Shown here one piece after another: positions 8,111-18,355 of a stretch of DNA of 64,000 nt. This stretch comes from Dietzia aurantiaca (GTDB lineage Bacteria > Actinomycetota > Actinomycetes > Mycobacteriales > Mycobacteriaceae), in contig NZ_JAIFXZ010000001.1 in NCBI RefSeq assembly GCF_021033825.1, positions 434,001 through 498,000 on the forward strand, given 5' to 3'. The notes beneath the pieces were generated by a model that saw only the letters and a list, made by a program, of their open reading frames with translations, ran no database searches and had not been told where the DNA came from. Positions within the stretch are counted from its first letter, which is position 1. The number at the start of each line of letters is the position of its first letter. Position numbers and translations under genes: made by a program.

Positions 8111-8398
8111 ATGAACAAAACCCGCACCGGTTCCCTCGTTGCCGCCCTCGCACTGACCGCCGCCACCGTGGCCGCCGCCCCCGCCCATGCCGCCCCGGCT
8201 GCCACCGTGGATTCGGCAACAGTTCAGTACGACACGACCGGCGCCGAGTCCTCCGCCAGCGGGTCCTTGGAGAACGAGGCCGTACAGGTGGGGCTGGTCC
8301 TCATCGCCGGCATCGGCGTCTCGATCGCGTTGGCGGTCGGCGCGGGCATCGGTGGCGGCGCGATCGAACTCCCGCCGTTCCCCGGGCTCCCGGTCTAA
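8111..8398 (+). CDS. Small secreted or membrane-inserted hypothetical protein
   Basis: 95 residues starting at ATG 8111, with AGGA in GATAGGACGTAC upstream; the longer frame from 8042 would bury the signal peptide. MNKTRTGSLVAALAL leads a Sec signal ending APAHAA. After about 35 polar Ser/Thr/Glu-rich residues comes a Gly/Ala-rich hydrophobic segment (VGLVLIAGIGVSIALAVGAGIGGG) that could span a membrane, then ELPPFPGLPV. It resembles the small porin-like or envelope peptides of mycolata only in general form. Function unknown. A strong terminator follows at 8419. Confidence 0.6.
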   Translation: MNKTRTGSLVAALALTAATVAAAPAHAAPAATVDSATVQYDTTGAESSASGSLENEAVQVGLVLIAGIGVSIALAVGAGIGGGAIELPPFPGLPV

Positions 8399-8418
8399 GC
8401 GCCCACGCAACGAGAAAG

Positions 8419-8454
8419 GCGCCCCGCACCCTTCAGAAGAAGGGTGCGGGGCGC
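8419..8454. terminator. Bidirectional terminator between convergent genes
   Basis: A perfect 16-bp GC-rich stem (8419-8434 with 8439-8454) closes on the loop AGAA. It separates the rightward secreted gene from leftward purA and can serve both transcripts; there is no marked U-tract, as is common in actinobacteria. Confidence 0.85.
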
Positions 8455-8479
8455 TCGTCAGCTCGCGCGGCGAACAGCC

Positions 8480-9766
<1,287 letters not shown>

Positions 9767-9877
9767 GGTTCGCATTCACCTCGAATGAGTCGTCGTCACG
9801 GTGCACCGGCGTCAGACACCTGACAGCGAATCCGCGCACACCAACGCCCCAGAATAGTCCGTACCGCCGTGAACACC

Positions 9878-10780
9878 CTAGTCGGCGACGCCTCGCAGCC
9901 TGCGGAATCGCACCGGCGTTCCCGGTAGAAGCTGCGAGATCGCGTCCGCGGACCGCGCGGTGAGCACACCGATGACGGGGTACCCGCCGGTCACCGGGTG
10001 GTCGGGGCCGAACACCACGGGCGCGCCGTCGGCCGGTATCTGTACCGCGCCGCGCACCATGCCCTCACTGGGGATCTCTGCGCGGGCCAGCCGCGGGACG
10101 GGCCGCGCGGGGTCGATGCGCACGCCCACCCGGTCGGCGTGCCCGCTGACGTGCCCGGTCAGGGCGAGCACGTCCCACGCCTCGGCGGGGAACAGGTCGT
10201 CGCGCGGCCCGGGGATCACGTCCAGCTCGACGCCCACGTCACCGCTGGTGGGCCCGATGCTGCCGCCCACCGCGGGGTGCCAGCCCTCGGCCCACGGCCC
10301 CGCCACGAGGTCGCCCACGCCGAGCCGGTTCCCCGCGACGACGGGTGGCGGCCCCAGCGCGGCGAGGGTGTCGCGCGACCGACTTCCCAGCACGGGGGCC
10401 ACGTCGAAGCCTCCGCGCACGGCTAGGTAGGCCCGCAACCCGGCGTCGGGACGCCCGATCTCCAGCGTCGCCCCGGCCTCGAGCCGGAGAACTTCGCCCG
10501 TGGCGGCGGTGCGGCGAGAGCCGCCGGGGGAGACGACGACGACAACGCCCACCGCCCCCGTCACCGCCACCACCGCCGGGACATCGGTCTGCATGGTCAG
10601 CCCGCCGAGCAGCACCTCGAGCACGGCGGCCGCGGGGTCGGTGCCGACAGCCCGCAAGGCGGTGGCCGCGGCGGCGCGATCTGCGGCTCCCGAGGCGGTC
10701 ACCCCGATGTCGGCGTGCCCGGGTCGGCCCAGGTCCTGCATGAGCACCGATGGCCCGGCCCGGAGCACCAGCAGGCTCAT
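9878..10780 (-). CDS. pxpC: 5-oxoprolinase subunit C (PxpC, biotin-dependent carboxylase-like fold)
   Basis: 300 residues, family length. With PxpA and PxpB it forms the bacterial ATP-dependent 5-oxoprolinase, which opens the damaged-glutamine product 5-oxoproline to glutamate. The N-terminus LVLRAGPSVLMQDLGRPGHADIGVTASGAAD is the standard KipA/PxpC signature, and FGPDHPVTGGYPVIGVL is the conserved C-terminal block. It overlaps pxpB by 4 bases, so the two are translationally coupled. Last gene of the pxpA-pxpB-pxpC operon. Confidence 0.92.
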   Translation of the reverse strand: MSLLVLRAGPSVLMQDLGRPGHADIGVTASGAADRAAAATALRAVGTDPAAAVLEVLLGGLTMQTDVPAVVAVTGAVGVVVVVSPGGSRRTAATGEVLRLEAGATLEIGRPDAGLRAYLAVRGGFDVAPVLGSRSRDTLAALGPPPVVAGNRLGVGDLVAGPWAEGWHPAVGGSIGPTSGDVGVELDVIPGPRDDLFPAEAWDVLALTGHVSGHADRVGVRIDPARPVPRLARAEIPSEGMVRGAVQIPADGAPVVFGPDHPVTGGYPVIGVLTARSADAISQLLPGTPVRFRRLRGVAD

Positions 10781-11538
10781 CTCGCCCCTCCGGCGCTGCC
10801 GGTGTCGGTGCTGCCGGTGCTCCCGGCGCCGTCCGCACTGATGTCACGGAATCGCACGTGCGTGCCGGGCGCGAGCAGGGCAGGCTGCGGACGATCGATG
10901 TCCCACAGTCGCGCGTCGGTGGTGCCGAGCAGTCGCCACCCGCCAGGTGAAGCGCCGGGGTAGACGGCGCAGAACCGGTCGGCCACGGCCACCGATCCCG
11001 CCGGCACCTTCGGCCGCGGCGAATCCAGCCGCGGGACCGTCGGCATCGGCCCGGGACCCGCATCAGCGCCGGCATCGAGTCCACCGGTATCGAGTTCGCG
11101 CGCGTCGACGAGGTAGAAGAAGCCCGGAGCGAACCCGCCGAACGCGGCCTTCCACGTGATCGAGGTGTGCATCCGGACGAACGCCTCAACGGAGACGCCG
11201 GCCAACTCGGCGACGTCAGCCAGATCGGGACCGACATAGCGGACACCCAGCGTCACCGCACCAGCTGCAGCCCCAGCGCCGGCTTCGACGCCTGCCCCCG
11301 CGGGTTCGGAGCGCGCCGTGGGGCCGGCGGCGAGCAGGGCCTCCAGCGCCCGCCGCAGCCGCGGCAGATCGGCGGCACCGCGGGCGGTCACCAGCACGGT
11401 GCGAGCGGCCGCCACCACGTCCACCGCCCCAAGACGCGCGGCCCCGATCTCCTCGGCCCACCCGACCGCCGCCGCGAGATCCGCGCACTCCAGCAACAGC
11501 GCGGCCTCTCCGCAGGGGCGGATCCTCGTCGTCGTCAT
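10777..11538 (-). CDS. pxpB: 5-oxoprolinase subunit B (PxpB, KipI-like)
   Basis: 253 residues. Subunit B of the 5-oxoprolinase complex, cyclophilin-like fold. It has the conserved segments DVAELAGVSVEAFVRMHTS and FGGFAPGFFYL, then VPRLDSPRPKVPAGSVAVAD and PGGWRLLGTT. The family consensus before LDSPR is usually HLPRR-like, so the loop VPRLDSPRPKVPAGS is typical. Residues from about 225 to the end (GAGSTGSTDTGSAGGAR) are low-complexity and probably disordered. It sits 12 bases after pxpA and overlaps pxpC by 4. Confidence 0.9.
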   Translation of the reverse strand: MTTTRIRPCGEAALLLECADLAAAVGWAEEIGAARLGAVDVVAAARTVLVTARGAADLPRLRRALEALLAAGPTARSEPAGAGVEAGAGAAAGAVTLGVRYVGPDLADVAELAGVSVEAFVRMHTSITWKAAFGGFAPGFFYLVDARELDTGGLDAGADAGPGPMPTVPRLDSPRPKVPAGSVAVADRFCAVYPGASPGGWRLLGTTDARLWDIDRPQPALLAPGTHVRFRDISADGAGSTGSTDTGSAGGAR

Positions 11539-11550
11539 GGCGGACCGGAC

Positions 11551-12378
11551 CTACCCGGACCCGGCCGGCTCCACGAACGGCGCCACCTCCACGCCGGCGG
11601 CCTCCAGGTCGCCCCGCACCCGGCGGGCCAGGTCGAGCGCGCCGGGGGTGTCGCCGTGCACGCACACCGACGCCGCGTCGATCATCACGTGGGCCCCGCC
11701 CGCGGCGGTGATCTCCTGACCGGTCGCCATCGCCACCACGCGCGCGGCAACCTGGCCCGGGTCGGTCAGGACCGCGCCCGGCTCGCCGCGGGGCATCAGA
11801 GTGCCGTCGGGCCGATACCCGCGGTCGGCGAACGCCTCCGCCACCGCCCGCACCCCTGCGGCCGCCGCGTGGTCGAGCACGACCGACCCCGGCAGTCCGA
11901 GCACCGGCAGCGGCTCCTCGCGGGCCAACTCGGCGTAGCGCAATACGGCGTCCACCACGCCGGCCGCCTGCTCCGCGTCGTGGACAATACGGTTGTAGAG
12001 GGCGCCGTGGGGCTTGAGGTAGCGCACCCGCGTGCCGTGGCGGCGGGCGGCCATGTCGAGCTCCTCCAGCTGGAACTGCACCAGGCGGGCGACCTCCTCA
12101 CGCGACAGGTCCTGCGCCACCCGCCCGAAGTTGGCCCCGTCCCGGTACGAGGGGTGCGCGCCCAGCGCCACGCCCCGCTGCGCGGCGGCCACGGCGGTGG
12201 CATTCATGGTGGGCCGGTTCCCGGCGTGGAACCCACAGGCGACGTTGGCCGAGGTCACCACGTCGAGCAGCGCGGCATCGTCCGGGTCGGGGCCGGCCCA
12301 GGGCGCGAGCGACGCGGCCCAGCGCGGCGTCCCCCGGCGGGCCTCGCCGAGGTCGCAGTTGAGGTCGATCCTGCGCAT
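11551..12378 (-). CDS. pxpA: 5-oxoprolinase subunit A (PxpA, LamB/YcsF family)
   Basis: 275 residues when started at 12378 (MRRIDLNCDLGE), the conserved start, with AGGA about 7 bases before it. Subunit A carries out the hydrolytic ring opening. LNCDLGE, SANVACGFHAGNRPTMNATAV, GAHPSYRD, FGR and VRYLKPHGALYN are all present and define the LamB/YcsF family. It is first in the pxpABC operon and faces the rightward hypothetical gene at 12498 across a 119-base spacer that must hold its promoter. Confidence 0.93.
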   Translation of the reverse strand: MRRIDLNCDLGEARRGTPRWAASLAPWAGPDPDDAALLDVVTSANVACGFHAGNRPTMNATAVAAAQRGVALGAHPSYRDGANFGRVAQDLSREEVARLVQFQLEELDMAARRHGTRVRYLKPHGALYNRIVHDAEQAAGVVDAVLRYAELAREEPLPVLGLPGSVVLDHAAAAGVRAVAEAFADRGYRPDGTLMPRGEPGAVLTDPGQVAARVVAMATGQEITAAGGAHVMIDAASVCVHGDTPGALDLARRVRGDLEAAGVEVAPFVEPAGSG

Positions 12379-12497
12379 CCCTCCATCCTGCCCCACATGC
12401 CGAGTCCGGTCCGGCACTCCGGCCGTGGTTCGGCCCCGTCGCGGGCCCCGCCCCGCCGGCGACAACCCCTGGTTCGCCCCCGCGGCCCGGGACGGTC

Positions 12498-13166
12498 ATG
12501 ATGGAGGTCATGATCGTCATCCGCTGCGGCTCGACGCCGGTCCCGACGGTCCTGGGTGAGCACTCGCGCATCGAGGTGAGCGAGGTGCCCGACAAGGACG
12601 AGATCAACCGGGCGCTGGCAGAGGTCGGGACCCGGCGCCGCCTACTGGTGTGCGGCACCGACGCCGGCCTGTCCGCGCTGCTCACGCGCCTGATGCGCAC
12701 GGAGAATCTCGATGTGGAGGTCGCCTACATCGCCGAGGACGCCACACCTGCCACGCGCGCCTACGGACTGCCGACGGGGTCGGCGGCAGCGAAGCTGGGC
12801 GTGCAGGGCCGGGCGCACGAGGTGCCGTTGGTGCGCGACGAGACCGGGGCGGTGCTGGTGGGCGAGGCCACCGTGACCGGTACCGGCGACGACGTGCTGG
12901 TGGGCGAGGCCTACGCCGACGACGACAGGGTCTTCACCGGCAAGGTCGACGCCCTCACGGTCCGCGTCTCCCGCGACATGCCGGGAGTTCGCGCCACCGC
13001 GGACCGGCCGCGCAGGTTCCGGCGTCGGCAGTGGTTCCAGGCGCGCGCCGTCCAGGTGGGTACGCCCGGCGCGCTGATCACCCGCGACGGCATCACCGCG
13101 CGGCGGCCGGTCAAGAGGACGACCTTTTACCGTCATATCGAGCCATTGAGGCTCGTGTTGCCTTGA
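12498..13166 (+). CDS. Conserved hypothetical protein (possible diacylglycerol-kinase-like fold)
   Basis: 222 residues, no signal peptide or membrane segment. Recognisable blocks: RLLVCGTDAGLSALLTRLMR (about 48-67), a PLVRDETGAVLVGEATVTG strand pair, GEAYADDDRVFTGKVDALTVRVS, then RAVQVGTPGALITRDG and a basic end KRTTFYRHIEPLRLV. The pattern of a GTD loop followed by 'GRAVQxG' recalls the NAD/lipid-kinase fold, but catalytic glycines are incomplete. It may be the counterpart of the hypothetical gene next to purA in mycobacteria (Rv0358, from memory). Start ATG 12498; 12501 or 12510 are alternatives. The last 56 bases overlap the convergent exporter gene. Confidence 0.65.
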   Translation: MMEVMIVIRCGSTPVPTVLGEHSRIEVSEVPDKDEINRALAEVGTRRRLLVCGTDAGLSALLTRLMRTENLDVEVAYIAEDATPATRAYGLPTGSAAAKLGVQGRAHEVPLVRDETGAVLVGEATVTGTGDDVLVGEAYADDDRVFTGKVDALTVRVSRDMPGVRATADRPRRFRRRQWFQARAVQVGTPGALITRDGITARRPVKRTTFYRHIEPLRLVLP

Positions 13167-14400
13167 ACGGAGGCAGTACCGACGTCGGCCGGTCCGGCGA
13201 ATCGGGCCACTCCTCGAGCAACTCCGGCTCCACCGACGGGGTCCGCACGGTCGGCGGCAGGGTGGCCACGGCCGAGATCTTGCTCAACCCCGCCACCTGC
13301 ATCATGTCCACCAGGACCGAGCGGACCTGTGCCAGCATCACGGTCTCGGTCAGGCCCGGGTCGAACAGCAGCTCACGCTTGGCGCGCGAGGCCACGGCCC
13401 GCAGCTCGCGGTGGACCTGCGCGTCCTTGGGCGCTTCCGGATCGTTCGCCACCCGCCGCGCCAGCAGCTCCATCGCCTCCGAGAGCGACCTGAGCAGCGC
13501 GACCAGCGCGGGCGGCACGTCCACCTGGTCGTCCACGGCGACGATCGCCCGTCGCGCGAGCACGCGGATGTTACGGATGCCGTTGTCCAGCGGGTTGAGG
13601 ACCGCCGCGAGCGTGACCTCCTCGGGTCTGCGCCGCCGGTAGAACGGCGAGATCTTCACGAGCTCGCGCGCCCCGGCGAGCTGCTCCTCGATCGCGTCGA
13701 TCGCCGGCTGGGTGTCGCGGGCGTCCTGCAGCGCGTGGCGGATCCTGTCCGAATCGCGGGTTTCCAACCCGTCAGCGACCTCTGCGAGCACCGACGACGC
13801 CACGCCCAGCAGCGACGCGGCCTCGCGGCGGACCCGCTTGAGGGGGTGGACCGGCATCAGCGCCATGAGGAGCAGCGCCACGGCGCCGCCGACGGACGCG
13901 TCGACCATCCGCTCGTACCCGCCGGTACTGCCCGGCGGCAGGAGCGTGGCCACGAGGATCGCCGAGGACGCCGCCTGGGTCCCCACCAGGGCGCCCCGGT
14001 CGAGGAACACCGCCGCCGACATCGCCAGCACCACCACGGCCGTGATCTGCCACGGCCCCGAGCCGATATGCGCGATGAGCAGGTCGCCCAGGCCGACGCC
14101 CACCACGACGCCGATCACGAGTTCGATGCCGCGGCGCACCCGCCGGCCCATGCCGATACCCAGCGCGATGGCCGCGGAGATGGGCGCGAAGAACGGTCGC
14201 GGGTGGTGCAGGAGGTCGTTGGCGATGAACCAGGCCAGCCCCGCGGCGATACCGCACTGCAGGATCGGCAGGAATGCGTACGCCAGACGCCGGCTCCGCG
14301 TCCTCAGCGGAACCGGCAGCGCCGCGTAAACGCCTAGCGCGCGGGCGTCGAGTCGGTCACGCCAGGCCGAGAGGCGCGGCGGCGTGCGGGTCTGACTCAT
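13111..14400 (-). CDS. FUSC / aromatic-acid-exporter-like membrane protein
   Basis: 429 residues. The N-terminal half has about six hydrophobic helices (LAYAFLPILQCGIAAGLAWFIA, PFFAPISAAIALGIG, GIELVIGVVVGVGLGDLL, ITAVVVLAMSAAVF and others), with the FFAPISA motif typical of FUSC and aromatic acid exporter families. The C-terminal half is a soluble helical region (about residues 195-400). The likely role is efflux of aromatic or organic acids, but the substrate is unknown. Its start overlaps the end of the DUF3151 gene by 44 bases, so they are coupled; its 3' end overlaps a convergent gene by 56 bases. Confidence 0.8.
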   Translation of the reverse strand: MSQTRTPPRLSAWRDRLDARALGVYAALPVPLRTRSRRLAYAFLPILQCGIAAGLAWFIANDLLHHPRPFFAPISAAIALGIGMGRRVRRGIELVIGVVVGVGLGDLLIAHIGSGPWQITAVVVLAMSAAVFLDRGALVGTQAASSAILVATLLPPGSTGGYERMVDASVGGAVALLLMALMPVHPLKRVRREAASLLGVASSVLAEVADGLETRDSDRIRHALQDARDTQPAIDAIEEQLAGARELVKISPFYRRRRPEEVTLAAVLNPLDNGIRNIRVLARRAIVAVDDQVDVPPALVALLRSLSEAMELLARRVANDPEAPKDAQVHRELRAVASRAKRELLFDPGLTETVMLAQVRSVLVDMMQVAGLSKISAVATLPPTVRTPSVEPELLEEWPDSPDRPTSVLPPFKATRASMARYDGKRSSS

Positions 14401-14773
14401 TGATCAGGTCCAGACAACGGATGTACTCGTCCTCCTCGCCGATGGTCTGCGCGGCACGGGCCAGTGCGGCGACGGCGCGCAGGAATCCCCGGTTGGGCTC
14501 ATGGTCGTACGGCACCGGGCCGAAGCCCTTCCAGCCGTGGCGGCGCAGCTGGTCGAGGCCGCGATGGTAGCCGGTGCGGGCGAACGCGTACGCCGACACC
14601 GCGTCATCGGCGTCCAGCGCGCGCTCGGCCAGCTCCGCCCACGCGATCGATGCCGACGGGTGCGAGGCCGCCACCGTGCGGGGATCGGACCCCGCGGCTA
14701 GGGCGTCCTCCGCCTCCGGGTCGCCGGTCAGACGGGTGGGCGGGGGGCCGAGAAGGTCTCCGAACTGGGTCAT
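14357..14773 (-). CDS. DUF3151 family protein
   Basis: 138 residues from ATG 14773 (MTQFGDLLGPPPTRL), matching the usual family start; an ATG at 14782 would add MER. The family motif region is SHPSASIAWAELAERALDADDAVSAYAFARTGYHRGLDQLRRHGWKG, followed by VPYDHEPNRGFLRAVAALARAAQTIGEEDEYIRCLDLI. Soluble, all-helical, of unknown function and restricted to Actinobacteria. Mycobacteria have a homologue near fba (Rv0360c, from memory), supporting shared ancestry of this region. The longer frame extending to 15124 is not protein-like. Confidence 0.85.
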   Translation of the reverse strand: MTQFGDLLGPPPTRLTGDPEAEDALAAGSDPRTVAASHPSASIAWAELAERALDADDAVSAYAFARTGYHRGLDQLRRHGWKGFGPVPYDHEPNRGFLRAVAALARAAQTIGEEDEYIRCLDLINESDPHAAAPLGLA

Positions 14774-14910
14774 GCGCTCCATTGTCCATGATTCCGCCGA
14801 GCGACTGTCCGCGCGCGTGCAGGGACCACCCGTTCCAGACCACATCACCGCTGGTTGAGACGTCACATACGCAGGAGATGGGGGAAGCGAACGTCTGTGA
14901 AGTGCAGTTT

Positions 14911-14919
14911 TGCTATGAT
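14911..14919 (+). promoter_or_regulatory. Extended -10 promoter of the flavin monooxygenase gene
   Basis: TGCTATGAT (extended TGN plus the -10 hexamer TATGAT) stands out in the 335-base spacer 14783-15117; no good -35 is seen. Transcription would begin near 14926, leaving a leader of about 190 bases before the GTG at 15118. The leader starts with a GGCGCTCCGAAAGGGCGCC hairpin; no known riboswitch was recognised in it. The left part of the spacer (14783-14900) shows nothing definite. Confidence 0.55.
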
Positions 14920-15117
14920 GCAGGACATGCGGCGCTCCGAAAGGGCGCCGCGCGCTCGTTGCTGGCGCCCCTCTCGGGACGCCGCTCCTGAGCGGGATTG
15001 TGGTGCCGGTGTCGAGGCCTCGGAGCGCGGATCGTATGAGTCGATCGCGCCGGGTACTGCTTCCGCCGGGGCCAGTCGGAGAAACGGACAGGCCGCACGT
15101 GGGCCGGAAGGAAATCT

Positions 15118-16572
15118 GTGTCAAGACAGCGTATTGCGATTATCGGAGCCGGACCGAGCGGGATCGCCGCACTGCGAGCATTCGAGTCCGCCCAGCGTGC
15201 CGGGGCGAAGATCCCCGAGATCGTCACCTACGAGAAGCAGGATGACTGGGGCGGGCAGTGGAACTACGACTGGCGTTCCGGCACGGACCGCTACGGCGAG
15301 CCGGTGCACTCCTCGATGTACCGCAACCTGTGGTCCAACGGACCCAAGGAGGCCCTGGAGTTCGCCGAGTACACCTTCGACCAACACTTCGGCCGGCCCA
15401 TCTCCTCATACCCGCCGCGCGAGGTGCTGTGGGACTACATCGACGGCCGCGTCCGCAGGTCCAAGGTCAAGAACAAGGTGCAGTTCTCGACCGCGGTCCG
15501 TTGGGTGGACTACGACCGCGATCAGGACACCTTCACCGTGACCGTGGAGAACCTTCGCTCGGGCAAGACCACCAGCTCCGAGTTCGACCGGGTGATCGTG
15601 GCCAGCGGCCACTTCAGCTTCCCGAACGTCCCCGACTTCGAGGGGATCGAGACCTTCCCCGGCTCGGTGCGGCACGCCCACGACTTCCGTGGCGCGGAGG
15701 CCCTCGACGGCAAGCGCGTCCTGCTGATCGGCGCCTCGTACTCGGCCGAGGACATCGGCGTGCAGGCACACAAGATGGGCGCCGCCTCGGTGACGATGTC
15801 CTACCGCACCAGCCCCATGGGCTACGACTGGCCGGACGGCATCGAGGAGCTCCCGCTCCTCGACCGGTTCGAGGGTCAGACCGTCCACTTCTCGAACGGC
15901 GAGACCCGCGAGTTCGACGCCGTGATCCTGTGCACCGGGTACCTACACAAGTACCCGTTCCTGCCGGCCGAGCTGGCGCTGCAGTCACCGAACAACATCT
16001 ACCCCGCCGGCCTCTACCGCGGCGTGGTCTGGCAGAAGAACCCGAAGCTGTACTACCTGGGCGCCCAGGACCAGTGGTTCACGTTCAACATGTTCGACGC
16101 GCAGGCCTGGTACGTCCGTGACCTCATCCTCGGCCGGGCCGCACTGCCCGCCGCCGAGCAGCGTGCCGCCCACATGCGAACGTGGCGTAACCGCTTCCCG
16201 GAACTGGACGGCGATGCCGACGACGTGCGCTTCCAGGGCGATTACATCCGGGACCTCATCGAGGCCACGGACTATCCGATGTTCGACATCGACGAGGTCG
16301 TGCGGATCTTCCTCGACTGGAAGGAGGACAAGGTGAAGAACATCCTCACCTACCGTGACAAGAACCACCGCTCGGTCATGACCGGCACCATGGCCACCAC
16401 GCACCACACCCCGTGGCTGGAGGAGCTCGACGACTCCCTCGAGCGCTACCTGTCCACGCCGACGGAATCGGCCGCGCCCACCGGCTCTGACCAGGCTCCC
16501 GAGACCGTGGTGATCAGCGAGGAGATCTCCGTCAACGGCGTCGACGGCCACGCCCGCGTGAACGTTCGGTGA
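15118..16572 (+). CDS. tmm: Trimethylamine monooxygenase-like flavin monooxygenase
   Basis: 484 residues. FMOs use FAD, NADPH and O2 to oxygenate soft N or S atoms. The FAD fingerprint is GAGPSG (10-15), the NADPH site is LLIGASYSAEDIG, and LCTGYLHKYPFL is the C-terminal FMO motif. Segments such as SSMYRNLWSNGPKE, YPPREVLWDYIDGR, PMGYDWP, QDQWFTFNMFDAQAWYVRDLI and MTGTMATTHHTPWLEELDDSLE match, from memory, bacterial trimethylamine monooxygenase (Tmm) almost word for word, so TMA to TMAO oxidation is the best guess. GTG 15118 follows GGAAGG. The extra C-terminal 40 residues are low-complexity. No TMAO demethylase gene adjoins. Confidence 0.85.
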   Translation: MSRQRIAIIGAGPSGIAALRAFESAQRAGAKIPEIVTYEKQDDWGGQWNYDWRSGTDRYGEPVHSSMYRNLWSNGPKEALEFAEYTFDQHFGRPISSYPPREVLWDYIDGRVRRSKVKNKVQFSTAVRWVDYDRDQDTFTVTVENLRSGKTTSSEFDRVIVASGHFSFPNVPDFEGIETFPGSVRHAHDFRGAEALDGKRVLLIGASYSAEDIGVQAHKMGAASVTMSYRTSPMGYDWPDGIEELPLLDRFEGQTVHFSNGETREFDAVILCTGYLHKYPFLPAELALQSPNNIYPAGLYRGVVWQKNPKLYYLGAQDQWFTFNMFDAQAWYVRDLILGRAALPAAEQRAAHMRTWRNRFPELDGDADDVRFQGDYIRDLIEATDYPMFDIDEVVRIFLDWKEDKVKNILTYRDKNHRSVMTGTMATTHHTPWLEELDDSLERYLSTPTESAAPTGSDQAPETVVISEEISVNGVDGHARVNVR

Positions 16573-16624
16573 CGACTGGGCGGAGTTCGCCCCGGAATAC
16601 CTGAGCGAGCGGCAAACTGGACGC

Positions 16625-18355
16625 ATGACTGTGCCGTCCTCCCCCGCGTCGTCGTCCACCCCGTCCGGCCGGGCCGCCGCCGGGCTCAACCGGCGGAGCG
16701 TTCTCCGGGCCGGGGCGCTGGCCGGCGTCGCTGTCGGCACCGGGGCGTTCGCCGGTCAGGCCGCCACCGCCGGCGCGGCCGTTCCGGTCGGCGCCGGGGC
16801 CCCCGCGGGTGGCGCGGTGGCGGCCTTCCAGCACGGCGTCGCATCGGGCGACCCCATGGCGGACCGCGTCATCCTGTGGACGCGCGTGACGCCGTCCGCC
16901 GAGGCCGCCCCCGGGTCGGGGATGGGTGACGCCGTCGTCGTCGAATGGGAGGTCTCCCCCGACCCCTCCTTCGTCTCCATCACCGCCTCGGGCACCGTCA
17001 CCACCGACGCCGGGCGCGACCACACGGTCAAGTTCGATGCCACCGGCCTGGCCCCCGACAGCTGGTACCACTACCGCTTCCGCGCCCTCGGCCAGACCTC
17101 GCCCGTCGGCCGCACCCGCACCGCCCCCGCCGACGGCGCCATGCCCGCCTCCGGCCGCTGGCGCACCGGAGTGGTCTCCTGCTCCAACTGGGAGGCCGGA
17201 TACTTCGCCGGGTACCGCCACCTCGTGCAGCGTGGCGACCTCGACGTGGTGATCGAGCTCGGCGACTACATCTACGAGTACGAGCGCGGCGGATACACGG
17301 CCAAGTTCGGCGCCGTCCGCCCCCACGATCCGCCGCACGAGATCATCACCCTCGCCGACTACCGCATCCGCATGGCGCAGTACCACACCGACCCGGACCT
17401 GCAGTCTCTGCACGCGCACGTGCCGTGGATCTGTACCTGGGACGACCACGAGCTCGCCAACGACGCCTGGGAGCACGGCGCCGAGAACCACCAGCCGCAC
17501 GAGGGCTCGTGGGCCGACCGCAAGGCCGCCGGCTCGCAGGCCTACTTCGAGTGGATGCCGATCCGGCCCGACTCACTGCGCGACGGCGGCTTCCTCTACC
17601 GCCGCCTGCGCTGGGGCGCGCTCGCCGAGCTGAACATGCTCGACCTGCGCTCGTACCGCACCGAGTCGCCCGGCCGGTTCGACGGCCGCGCGGTCGACCA
17701 GACCGGCACCATGACAGGCGCCGAGCAGTTCGACTGGCTGGCCCGCGGCCTGGGCTCGTCGACCGCCCGCTGGAACGTGATCGGCAACTCGGTGATGGTC
17801 GCGCCCGTGCTCATCCCGCCGCTCGACAACCGCACCATGGGCGCCATGACCGAGCTACTGAGCATGCCGCGCGAGGGCATCACCTACAACTCCGACCAGT
17901 GGGACGGGTACGCCGGTGAGCGCCGCCGCCTTTTCGAGGTGATCCGCGCGACCGGTAACCGCAACTTCGTGTTCCTCACCGGCGACATCCACAGCTCGTG
18001 GGTCAACGAGGTGCCCACCGACGCCGCGGACTATCCGGGCGCCGGCACCGACGCGGTGGAATTCGTGACCCCGTCGATTACCAGCAACAACGTCGACGAC
18101 ATCCTGGGGCTGCCCGAGGGCAACGGCCTGTCCGCGGCCGCGCAGGGTGCGCTGATGGGCGCGAACCACCACATCCGCTGGGTGGACCTGGACCGACACG
18201 GCTACACGGTGGTCGAGTTCACGCAGGACTACGCGCACGCCGACTACTGGGCGCTGCACGATCACACGCGCGCCGACAGCGGGGCCTACCCCATGCACAG
18301 CTGGCGGACCGCGCACGGCACCAACCAGGTGGCGCCCGCTGGCCCGCTGCCCTGA
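16625..18355 (+). CDS. phoD: Alkaline phosphatase D (PhoD), Tat-exported
   Basis: 576 residues. PhoD releases phosphate from phosphomono- or diesters outside the membrane, using Fe and Ca. A twin-arginine signal is clear: RR at residues 23-24 in LNRRSVLRAGALAG, then a weakly hydrophobic stretch and Ala-rich cleavage zone. PhoD N-domain: QHGVASGDPMADRVILWTRVTP; catalytic domain: SCSNWEAGYF, VVIELGDYIYEYERGGY, WDDHELANDAWEHGAENH and FLTGDIHSSWVNEVP. Independent of the preceding FMO gene apart from 52 bases of spacing. Phosphate starvation control is expected for the family, but no PhoP box was identified. Confidence 0.92.
   Translation: MTVPSSPASSSTPSGRAAAGLNRRSVLRAGALAGVAVGTGAFAGQAATAGAAVPVGAGAPAGGAVAAFQHGVASGDPMADRVILWTRVTPSAEAAPGSGMGDAVVVEWEVSPDPSFVSITASGTVTTDAGRDHTVKFDATGLAPDSWYHYRFRALGQTSPVGRTRTAPADGAMPASGRWRTGVVSCSNWEAGYFAGYRHLVQRGDLDVVIELGDYIYEYERGGYTAKFGAVRPHDPPHEIITLADYRIRMAQYHTDPDLQSLHAHVPWICTWDDHELANDAWEHGAENHQPHEGSWADRKAAGSQAYFEWMPIRPDSLRDGGFLYRRLRWGALAELNMLDLRSYRTESPGRFDGRAVDQTGTMTGAEQFDWLARGLGSSTARWNVIGNSVMVAPVLIPPLDNRTMGAMTELLSMPREGITYNSDQWDGYAGERRRLFEVIRATGNRNFVFLTGDIHSSWVNEVPTDAADYPGAGTDAVEFVTPSITSNNVDDILGLPEGNGLSAAAQGALMGANHHIRWVDLDRHGYTVVEFTQDYAHADYWALHDHTRADSGAYPMHSWRTAHGTNQVAPAGPLP

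Noticed and set aside
11167-12501. Long plus-strand frame opposite pxpA/pxpB
   Set aside because: Antisense shadow with His/Arg/Gly-rich product lacking any motif.
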